A stretch of DNA of 64,000 nucleotides, taken from assembly GCF_016097555.1 (NCBI RefSeq), contig NC_054706.1, positions 22,663,929-22,727,928 of the forward strand, read 5' to 3'. Positions 54,876 to 64,000 of the stretch are shown here, piece by piece. A model generated the notes under the pieces. That model saw only the letters and a program-made list of their open reading frames with translations. It did no database searches and was not told the DNA's origin. A program made the translations under genes and the position numbers. This DNA is from Gigantopelta aegis (taxonomy: Eukaryota > Mollusca > Gastropoda > Neomphalida > Peltospiridae). Within the stretch, counting starts at the first letter, position 1. Every line of letters begins with the position of its first letter.

Positions 54876-55333
54876 TGCCAGAACTGAATCTCCTAGGTGT
54901 CAAGGCCAGAAACAACTTTCCTCTTTCGTAATTAGTAAAGGCCTAACTTACTGGCCTCTTTTTGTATCTCGCTATTACTGAAAAAACACGACTTAAGTTG
55001 AAATATATAATCACGATATTTTAGGGGTACAAATACAAATATAATTTTTTGAAGTAAACGAAATCTTGGCTTAAACCCGGGGCAGCAGACGAAGATGTGC
55101 CTAAACTATAAGAAATGTCTTGGATGAACAATTATAAAGTGACTTTCCAAAACGTATTTACTTAATTTAGCTCCCAGGGTATACAAACTTTCATCATGAA
55201 ACTTTCACAGTATATAAATACAGGGACGTAGCGTGAGCTGGACCGGGGGTGGGGGGGGGGGGGGGGTTGTTTCCAATATGAACCAAGTGGACCTTTTCTA
55301 TTTTGTTTTTGCACCACCAGAAACTCCATATGT

Positions 55334-55412
55334 TTTGATTGGTGGATATGAGCTCCAACTGGCTGGTGTTAGATCCACATGTAATAGTGGAGCTAATTTT
55401 AATTAGATTGGT
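55334..55412. mobile_element. Fragment of the same MITE family
   Basis: TGTTTTGATTGGTGGATATG to GCTAATTTTAATTAGATTGG, one arm only. It interrupts the right arm of the zinc-finger inverted repeat. Confidence 0.8.
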
Positions 55413-55691
55413 TTTGACCGTCAAAACAACGATGTTTTTCTTCAATAGCTTTTTTTCGGTTGAACAAAATCGAGAATTACGTAAATAGATGGATAGAGTA
55501 TTCATTCTAGAGCCATATCACAATATTATTTTAAACAGAAAGGCATCCAGCATGTAGCTGTAAGACAAAATGTACTCACCGTCGTGTAGCGAAGCGAGCT
55601 TTATCCACCACTTAGGTAGTGGTATACGAAGTTCAAGCATGTGCCATATCGTTTAGGTTGGACCCCTTGAATAGACTATCATTTTTATCAT

Positions 55692-57125
55692 TCTGCCCTA
55701 CCTAGACAGCTGTCTCTTGAATAGTGCCCTTTACAGCATTTTACAAATGCCCCTTATGGACCGGCATTTCGGGCAATATCATGTTTTATGGACCAAAGAA
55801 ATTGATATTGACCTCGGCCAACGGCCGAGGTCAATATCAATTTCTTCGGTCCATAAAACATGATATTGCCCGAAATGTGGTTAATAATTGTTTTATTACA
55901 TAATGTCATCCATAAGACTCGTACATTCCTGCTTTGTTTATCAGAATCGAAATCCTATGACGTTGTATGACACGCAAAGGAATGCGGAAATAAACAGTTG
56001 AAACATTACAAGATACTAAAAAACCCACAAAAAAACACAAAACAAAACAACAACAAAAAATCTAATTCGAGACATTATAACCAGCAAGAGTGCCAAAATC
56101 ATATTAATGGCAAAATAAAACACAAAATGTGATAAATCTGAACATACATTTATACTGAACAGTTACCGATTACCTTCAAATGTATTTTTCATTTGTAAAA
56201 TAAAATCCTGAGAGTGCCGATTCCAATTGCATTTTGATGTATCATGTACGTTTCTAAATCTGCGATATATTCAATACACAATTTGACGATTACTGACCTT
56301 GTTTTTGTCGTATTTGCAGAATTAAACTCGGTATGACTAAAGATGTTATATTTTTGTTGAAGGACAGCAAAGCGTTTTGGTCACAAGTTTGTGCTTGTTG
56401 ACATTAGAATTAGCAGTTGATGTTGCATTACGTTACCTACTCATTTATTGGATAGAATTTTGTCTCATCTTTATTTTCATTGGTCAGGGCAATATCACTT
56501 TTGATGGACCGGTGAGACCGTCTCGGGGCAATATCGCTATTTACGGACGGTCATGTGACTTGTTTTTGACCAGTAAGAATACAGATATATTTTCATTATG
56601 TAATAAATTTATGTATAACTGCTCTACCTAGACAAAGCCGTCCCTAGAATAGTGTCCTTTAAAGTTATAATTTTCAAGTGCTCGTTTCAGTGTTTCTGCC
56701 AGACAGAATTTTTGGGTATGGTGCTATGTAATTGAATGTATGTTAACCACAGTCAACAGGTGGTATGGCGGCACTCCCCCAGAAAGAAAATGGGTTACGT
56801 TTAGGGTTAGGATTCAGAAATGCATACAGTAATGATAAGAGTAATTAATTTTGTCTGGCAGAAACCCTGTCTTTGTATCGTTTTAATGTATAACTGCCCT
56901 ACCAAGACCGAGCCGTCCCTAGAATAGTGCCTTTTAAAGTTTTAATTTACAAAGTGCCGCTTTGTATCGTTGTTGTTTGGATTTTTTCGTGTGTGGTTGT
57001 TTTTGTTGTTGTTGTTGTTGTTTGGTTTTTTGTTTTTCTTTGAGTTTTTTGGGGTGTTTTTTTTGTAGGCTATAATTGCCCTATCTAGACAGATCCGTCC
57101 CTAGAATAGTGCCCTTTAAAAAAGC
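55692..57125 (+). repeat. Four dispersed copies of a 60-70 bp direct repeat
   Basis: CCGTCCCTAGAATAGTGCCC-type blocks with CTACCTAGACA upstream and TTTAAAGTTTTAATTT downstream occur at about 55692-55753, 56611-56684, 56886-56960 and 57070-57125. Confidence 0.8.
55765..55877. repeat. Near-perfect 55-bp-arm hairpin
   Basis: Left arm 55765-55819 (CATTTCGGGCAATATC to CCTCGGCC) and right arm 55823-55877 are complementary except for one base, with an AAC loop. Confidence 0.95.
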
Positions 57126-57221
57126 TATCAAAGTCAAATTACAATGAAATATATGATAATCATATTTATATTATATACGAAGCAAAGTTGATTCTATGGC
57201 TTTTTCCCGGGTCACCCCCCC

Positions 57222-57263
<42 letters not shown>

Positions 57264-57996
57264 CCACTCCGTTCTCCCGCCCCTGGTCAACACTAAAATT
57301 CACGATTTAGTGATTGAGATCTAAGAGTAACGGGTTTGAACTCCACTTCTGGCCGCATGGAACAGACCTACATCAGAAGCTCTGGGGATCCAGGGAGAAC
57401 CAGCACACAACTGCCCAGTTCATCACTCATATCGGAATATCTGTATGAGACAATTTTCACAAATTTGAACGAAGAAGAAGAAGAACTCTTCTAAATAATA
57501 ATTTTTGGGTTATAAAACTCTAAAAGAAGAAGTGATCACTGTCTGAAAATAGATAATTTTGCTATCAAGATGCCAAGGGGAAAAAACAAAACATTCTTAG
57601 GTTATAATACTGTGCAAAATAATGTTTAAAACAGTTTTAAAATTATTGTTTAAAAGTGGCTAATTTTGCTATTCAAATGCCAAGAAAAGGTGATTAAAAC
57701 CATCCAGTTTTTAAAATTCCCCCGGGGGAGCATGCCGGACCCCTCATCACATCTTGTGACATGCTTAACAACGATCCTGATCATTAGCCCACCCCACTTT
57801 TAAAACAAATGCTCCGACGGGCCTCAAAGCTCACATAATAACCTTTATTAATGCAGCTAGCGCTACAGAAAACCGCAGCTAGTCATTTAGTGTACATTTT
57901 CGTTCGTACACTGTGATATACATGTATACACAAACGCAACTTTTATTAAGAGGCCGTTTTAACGAGCAATATGCCACTTTTTTTTCTTGGTAGCCC
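57126..57996. other. Intergenic
   Basis: Apart from the CA tract, no feature recognised. Confidence 0.5.
57216..57262. repeat. Poly(C) and (CA)n tract
   Basis: CCCCCCC followed by about 18 CA units. Confidence 0.95.
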
Positions 57997-58567
57997 AATC
58001 TGATTAAAATTAGCTCTACTGGTCTACCAGTAGATATAACAGCATTGCGTGGACTCCCATGTCCTGGTGGCATAATTTTCATCTATAAATAACAATTTAA
58101 ATATCGACCAATTGCACTTCGCCTTTTATTGCGTTATTCGGGAGCATACAAATTCTAAAAATATCGGGCGAGACTATGCAATAGGCGAACTTGTTGGTCT
58201 ATTTCAACATTAAAAAACAGGTGGAGAAATGCAGTAATAAACTCTGGATTGTATACTAGTATAACAGATTTTATGGCTATACTATCACGGGTTTGTTTGT
58301 GGTTTTTTCATCTTGAAACGAATTTTATATAAAATTTTATATTGCAATTAGTTTCCGACATACTTCGTAATTCACCCGAATCATTTCGTATACCCTCGGC
58401 ATAATCCCGAATGTTTTCAAATTATTTTCAAATCACTGGCATGATTTTGCAAGTAATTAAGGTTTTGATTGGTCTAATGAAAGGTCAACTGGACATGAGC
58501 TCCAACGGGTTGCTGTTAGATCCACAGGTAATAGTAATTAACCAGTGGAGCTAATTTTAATTAGATT
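57997..58567. mobile_element. MITE, family TTAAAATTAGCTC, second full copy
   Basis: Starts AATCTGATTAAAATTAGCTC and ends GAGCTAATTTTAATTAGATT. The interior shares GGGAGCATACAAATTCTAAA and AATATCGGGCGAG with the copy at 8.3 kb. Confidence 0.85.
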
Positions 58568-58572
58568 ATTGG

Positions 58573-58815
58573 TAGCCTTACCCAGGGGCGGATTATGGGG
58601 GGTTCCCAGTTGCACGGACAGCCCCCCCCCCCCCCCCCCCGGCTAAAAAAAACCCACTCCACCACGTAGATCTAAATTGATGTCCACGTAAAATTTATAA
58701 TTTCAAATTATAAACATTTACATATTGTTTCGGACCCTCCCCCTCCCTCCCTACCTAAAGCATAATCCGCTCCTGCTACCCCCTAAAAATATGTCCTGGA
58801 TCCGCCCATGAACAC
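58573..58815. mobile_element. MITE-like repeat with GGGGCGGATTATGG end and a poly(C) run
   Basis: CAGGGGCGGATTATGG and CATAATCCGCTCCTG are inverted; poly(C) at about 58621-58640. A related GGATCCGCCACTG end occurs near 36426-36438. Confidence 0.5.
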
Positions 58816-60057
58816 AGAGTGGAATTGGTAGAAGTGTTTTTACTCAATTTATTGACTGGGTCCTCGTGTTCTTATCTGTTCGCGAACGCAGTTTCGAATA
58901 CGCGCTTAGTGGCCGATATTTGTGCCATCCCCAAGTTCAGCTAGCAAACGTTTCGCTGACGTTCGCGAACTATTTGATTGGTTTCCAATGTGGCCATTTG
59001 GTTTACCCTGAAGCGCACAAACCAGTCTAGGGGACGTTTTTCTGCTCGGGCTAACTGAACGCAGCCAAGCTGGAATGGGCTATTAAAAACATTTTTGTTA
59101 TAAATATAAAAAATTATAATAATAATAATAATTTATTAATTTTACTTTTTTTGAAAATATATGATGTAGGACATTACTCATATGTAATTTCTTTTGTCAG
59201 AAAAAAGGAAGCATCAAACGTTCTGAAAGCAAAAGTAGATTCTACAAGTTCAACGTTTTGTTTAACAAACGACTTGAAACGTGTCGAAAGGTAAAATTTC
59301 TTTATAAATCTTTAACCTTTTGCCCATTTTTAAGTGTGAAATTTGTTTTTAAAAATATATTCAAATTCTATATTGAGAAATGTGCTAAATTATTAGATTA
59401 AATTATTAGATTAGCTAAACTGTTTTGTGTCGAAGTTTGACATAACGCAATAAATAAATTGGGTTATTCTTATTGTTTTAATCATGCGTGTCATGCGTGT
59501 GCTGACTAGGGGTGACTATTGCGGTCATTTTTATTATTGCAACAGTATTACGATAGTTAAACTAATTATTGTGATAGTATTGCAATAGTGATAGTACTAT
59601 TGCAGTGCCGCCAATAGTATTGTGAATTATTAAATCCTTGGATAACAGTAATATGAATAGGCCTACATAATGATTATCTATTGTCCGAACCAAATTGTTA
59701 ACAACTACGAAAAATTACTCTCCTACCTTTAATTGCCGTTGGATTTCCTCCAATATTTGTCCAGACAAAAATCTTGAAAAACCCATTACAATGACACAGA
59801 TTCCACATACCAGATGATAACTATTTACCTCGGTTTTCCAATATATAGATAAAGATAAAGATAAAAAGATAAAAACTTTATTGCATATAAACATTCCACA
59901 TACGGAACTGGATGCAAAACATATGCATAAACAAGAAACAAACAAAATGACTAAATAAGAACTAATTATGGGCAATACATGTATAATCGTGAACAAATTT
60001 GCATACCGCACCAGCACAGGCTGGATTTTGGTTTTGCATAATATATATATACATTTT
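58816..60057. other. Intergenic with palindromic TTCGCGAA blocks
   Basis: GTTCGCGAACG at 58879 and GTTCGCGAAC at 58960 lie in a moderately GC-rich patch (58850-59060) that looks like an old repeat. The rest is AT-rich. Confidence 0.45.
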
Positions 60058-60121
60058 ATATGTATGTATGTATGAATGTGTGTGTGTATGTATGTATGTA
60101 TGTATGTATGTATGTATGTAT
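60058..60121. repeat. (TATG)n microsatellite
   Basis: About 14 TATG/TGTG units, just before a SINE tail. Confidence 0.93.
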
Positions 60122-60122
60122 C

Positions 60123-60242
60123 TAGCCAGTGTAGCGGGTTTCCGCTCTAAGACTATATGTCAAAATTATCAAATGTTTGACATCCAATAGCCAATGATTA
60201 ATAAATCAATGGGTTCTAGTGGTGTCGATAAACAAAACAGAA
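60123..60242 (+). mobile_element. SINE 3' part, type 2
   Basis: GCCAGTGTAGCGGGTTTCCG, CAAATGTTTGACATCCAATA, tail to ACAAAACAG. Confidence 0.82.
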
Positions 60243-60371
60243 AGTATGTGTGTATATATGTGTGCGTGTGCGTGCGTGCATACGTATACATGTAAGTATG
60301 TTTGTATGTATGTCTGTGTTTGTACTTAGTTATTTGTAATGTCACTAGGTAGTCAAATCATGCGTTGGTCA

Positions 60372-60566
60372 TAGACCACAGTGTTCGAGATTAACGGTAT
60401 CCCGATATCCCGGGGATACCAGACTTTAATTCTGGATACCAGACTTCAAGAACCCAGTATCCCACCGGGATACCATATAATACTAAATTCTCAGGTGGGA
60501 TACCAGATTTTTAAATGTTAGTATCCAACTGGGATACTGCCCAAAATTTTTAATCTTGAACACTGG
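60372..60566. mobile_element. MITE-like repeat with GGGATACC blocks
   Basis: CAGTGTTCGAGATTAACGG at the left is mirrored by TTTTTAATCTTGAACACTGG at the right. The interior repeats GGGATACCAGA. Confidence 0.65.
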
Positions 60567-61633
60567 ACCATATTTCCCTATGCATGCTATCGAAACTATT
60601 GATAGTTGAGCAAACAATTGTAATAGTTATCGATAGTTCAGTTAACTATTCAGGGACTGACTATCGCAATATATGGATAGTTCAATGTATTGTTACATCA
60701 CTAGTGCTGACATTGTGCAAGTGATGTGGGGGCGTCTATAGTCCTTCCCACAGGTAACGCCTTTTTTCATAGTATGAAATTTTCTACAAGTTATTTATTT
60801 CTTAGCCGACTTCCCAGCTCACATATCACCAATAGTTGGGCAGGCATGTTACGAAATGTTTTTACACAAATAGAACTGTACCATCTCCAGATCCTCTACC
60901 TCAGTATAAGCACAGGGCTCACGTGACCGGGTGAAGTGAGCATAAAAACTGTGCTCTGACCAGCCTGACTTCGCCGTGTCAGTCACCGTAATTGCAATGT
61001 ACACATACAGATGAATGGTCATCATTGGTGAAGAACTTGAGGAACACCGATTCATAGATAATAATTAAGTGTGAAGTGTCTAAGAGTTTGAAGAGAGACT
61101 GGCGCCACAGAATCATGCAACAGGCTCACAGATACCGGTAGACTGTCTAGCTCAGACAGCACCCGTGTCTGGCACTAATAGTTGGCCTAAACGTGCTACT
61201 GACTGTTGAAGCATATTGTCAGGCGAATGTACTGGAAATTGTACCAAGGTGAGGATCTAGACTATGACGAATTAATTTTTTAAGGAGTTTGGATCATGCT
61301 TCACATTGAAACAAAAAATTTGTTTGGAGCAGCAGACCACGACGTGAAAAAAAAATGCCAGGAGTAATTAACTAGTTTTACGTAGACTTTGTCATAATGA
61401 ATAAATTCAACATACAAAACAGATGTTGAAATTATAAAATAATACAAGCAAACCTGTCCTGTTAATGTATATATATGCACTCATAATAAAAGGTGACCTG
61501 TCCTACACACCCAGCAGCCATCTAAACTGGAGCTCCAAGTCGCTAAAGTGCCCGTATTAAGCGACCACTGTAAATTCTATAAACTTTTTTTTAATGTTAA
61601 ACAACAGTGACAAGGTGCAGCAGATAAGCAATT
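60567..61633. other. Intergenic
   Basis: No supported gene or repeat. Confidence 0.5.
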
Positions 61634-62032
61634 TTACCGGCCTCGGTGGCGTCGTGGCAGGCCATCGGTCTACAGGCTGGTAGGTACTGGGTTCGGATCC
61701 CAGTCGAGGCATGGGATTTTTCATCGAGATACCGACTCCAAACCCTGAGTGAGTGCTCCGCAAGGCTCAATGGGTAGGTGTAAACCACTTGCACCGACCA
61801 GTGATCCATAACTGGTTCAACAAAGGCCATGGTTTGTGCTATCCTGCCTGTGGGAAGCGCAAATAAAAGATCCCTTGCTGCCTGTCGTAAAAAGAGTAGC
61901 CTATGTGGCGACAGCGGGTTTCCTCTAAAAACAGTGTCAGAATGACCATATGTTTGACGTCCAATAGCCGATGATAAGATAAAAAATCAATGTGCTCTAG
62001 CGGCGTCGTTAAATAAAACAAACTTTATAAGC
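61634..62032 (+). mobile_element. Full SINE, type-3 head with CGTCC-type tail
   Basis: Head ACCGGCCTCGGTGGCGTCGT with B-box-like GGGTTCGGATCCCAG, long body, centre AATAAAAGATCCCTTGCTGC, tail CATATGTTTGACGTCCAATA. Confidence 0.92.
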
Positions 62033-62436
62033 AATTTTCACCTTTACAGATACTAGTACCCATTCAGTCTGCCAACTCCACAGTATATCAATTAAGAAAC
62101 TGTGACTGTGGAACACACTTAATTGCCTCTGGGTACTCCAGCTAAGCTTGACCCTGGTAGATTAATCTACCAGGACAAAACTCTGCATGGAGTAGTTATT
62201 AAATGAAATGAGAAGACAAACGTGTGAGAGAATGAATTCTAAATGGTTAAAATAGTTCCGTTCAATTACATTTCATTATTTCTAAAGAAGGCGGAATGTG
62301 GAAAGGTAATTAAAAAAAAAAAAAAAAAAATGTAGAGCCCATATCCATCAATTAGCAGTACAGACTAAATAAAAAAAAAAAAAATGAAATACAGATTGTA
62401 AAAGTTGCACCTGTATTAAGATAACTTCTTTTTGCG

Positions 62437-62830
62437 TGACCGGCCTTGGTGGCGTCGTGGCAGGCCATCGGTCTACAGGCTGGTAGGTACTGGGTTCGGA
62501 TCCCAGTCGAGGCATGGGATTTTTAATCCAGATACCGACTCCAAACCCTGAGTGAGTGCTCAGCAAGGCTCAATGGGTAGGTGTAAACCACTTACACCGA
62601 CCAGTGATCCATAACTGGTTCAACAAAGGCCATGGTTTGTGCTATCCTGCCTGTGGGAAGCGCAAATAAAAGATCCCTTGCTGCCAATCGGAAGAGTAGC
62701 CCATGTAGTGGCGACAGCGGGTTTCCTCTCTAAATCTGTGTGGTCCATAACCATATGTCTGACGCCATATAACCGTAAATAAAATGTGTTGAGTGCGTCG
62801 TTAAATAAAACACTTCTTTCTTTCTTTCTT
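62437..62830 (+). mobile_element. Full SINE, type-3 head with type-1 tail
   Basis: Same head and body as the copy at 61.6 kb, but after the centre it carries CATATGTCTGACGCCATAT and GTGTTGAGTGCGTCG, the type-1 tail. Confidence 0.92.
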
Positions 62831-63255
62831 TTTGCGTATTTTATCTTTTGGATTAGAAATTCAACCTCTCTAAGTTTGAGAGAGGCCTGAAGCAGTATAG
62901 TTTATTAATTATTATTAAACCATCTAAATTATATACTTTGTGTGTCTTTATTCATTTAAAATCCATACATGACTGTATATGTGTTTTTATTTAAATATTC
63001 TTACTTATGTTAAAAAAAAAAACCCCAAAACCCCCCCACTTTTTGTAGGAGGATTGGATGGATTATAGTGTGGTGGGCGACATTTTTTTAAATTGGGTTA
63101 CCGTTATGCTCCCACAGAAAATATATATTAAAGAAATCACTTGAACCCCCAACACCCCTATCTTATGGTACGAGAGCTATAGTCCACCCCATCCTCCTAC
63201 AAAAATGTTTTGTTTTGTAAATAATTTAATTTTTGACGTAAGAAGAAATGGGTGT

Positions 63256-63577
63256 TTGATTTAGCTCAGTCGGTTGAGTGCTCGCTTGAGGTTCTTGCAT
63301 TGCAGGATTGAACCACCACAAATCTATTCAACTGGTTGGGTTTTTCTCGTTCCAACCAGTGCACCACAACCAGTCAAAGGCTGTGGAATTATATATATGC
63401 TTTTCTGTCTGTGGCAAAGTGCATATAAAAAATCCCTTAATTGCTGCATTAGGATAAAATGTAGCGGGTTTCCTCTGATGACTACGTGTCAGAATTGCCA
63501 AATGTTTGACATCCATTAGCCAATGATTAATAAATCAATTTGCTCAAGTGGTGTTGTTAAACAAAACAAAGTTTAAG
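63256..63577 (+). mobile_element. Full SINE, type-2 head and tail
   Basis: Head GATTTAGCTCAGTCGGTTGA, GCAGGATTGAACCACC, centre, tail CCAAATGTTTGACATCCATT and GTTGTTAAACAAAAC. Confidence 0.88.
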
Positions 63578-64000
63578 AAGAAAAGTAAAAGTGTTTTGGA
63601 AAGAACAAAACCCCCAACTATTTGAGGGTTGAAAATTAACATGAAAATCATGGTCACCAGGAGGGCCAGTTGAAGAAAAATCTTACTGGCCCTTCTCAAA
63701 TTCAACTAGCTCTCCAGTTATCACATTGAAATTTAACTGCACAGCCAAACTCAAAACAAGAATCTTCTTTGTGCTCACCGTATATAGTCTGTTTGCCTCA
63801 AAAGGAAACCAATGAATTGGCATATAACTATAATGAATAAAGTTAAAATTCATATAAAAACATGTTCTTAAGTTTTAAACCCATACCAACTCAAATAAAT
63901 TTTTGGGAAAAAAAGAATGAAAAGAAATCCAGACTCCAGTATAAATAAAAATGTTTCTTTACATATTACCATTAAATTATACAGATTAAATCTCATTTTT
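63578..64000. other. AT-rich window end
   Basis: Nothing recognised. Confidence 0.5.

Larger units (their letters stand above)
53685..55669. repeat. Large imperfect inverted repeat around the zinc-finger ORF
   Basis: Left arm 53685-54133 pairs with right arm 55072-55669. They share the segments around GGGGTCCAACC, the ATG exon with its GTGAGTAC donor, and the block ending CCCGGGTTTA. In the right arm the start codon is GTG. The right arm also carries inserts at about 55205-55415: a poly(G) run and a piece of a MITE. The loop is 54134-55071. Confidence 0.8.

Noticed and set aside
61557-62021. ORFs such as the one with GIRTQYLPACRP
   Set aside because: Translations of SINE head and body; the same peptide recurs at the 62.4 kb SINE.

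Overview
This is an intron- and repeat-rich animal window, most likely from a mollusc and probably a gastropod. Two things point there: about 30 pieces of tRNA-derived SINEs with a shared central domain that I associate with molluscan genomes, and an intronless linker-histone-type gene with long RS-rich and lysine-rich tails, like molluscan sperm protamine-like (PL-I/H1) proteins. Species assignment is inference; no search could be run.

Layout. 1.0-2.3 kb: an intronless H1/PL-I-like gene with H1 box, TATA box, an adjoining cAMP-response element and a replication-type histone 3' stem-loop. 5-9 kb: diverged repeats, a pair of hAT-like ends and a long-armed MITE. 9.55-11.17 kb: a Tc1-like DNA transposon. 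13.9-14.3 kb: an unidentified broken coding remnant. 14.5-16.9 kb: a SINE whose tRNA-like head is repeated about 26 times in tandem. 21.4-23.95 kb: a 39-bp minisatellite. 24.35-25.86 kb: a second kind of Tc1-like element.

26.5-47.3 kb is one complete plus-strand gene, serine hydroxymethyltransferase (SHMT), in seven coding exons (465 aa) with introns packed with mobile DNA: a FLYWCH/MULE-like transposon, a 201-bp satellite sharing a 9-bp motif with its surroundings, MITEs, SINEs and another copy of the second Tc1-like element. Exons 2, 4 and 5 each have decayed partial copies next to them in the introns, an unusual pattern.

47.5-64 kb holds no long gene: a 42-bp minisatellite (48.7-49.5 kb), many SINEs, MITEs, and at 53.7-54.4 kb a likely two-exon gene for a 54-aa C2H2 zinc-finger peptide lying in a 2-kb inverted repeat. 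A near-perfect 55-bp-arm hairpin lies at 55.77-55.88 kb. Long poly(G)/poly(C) runs are scattered throughout. The two convincing host genes do not form a functional cluster; the rest is mostly repeat biology.
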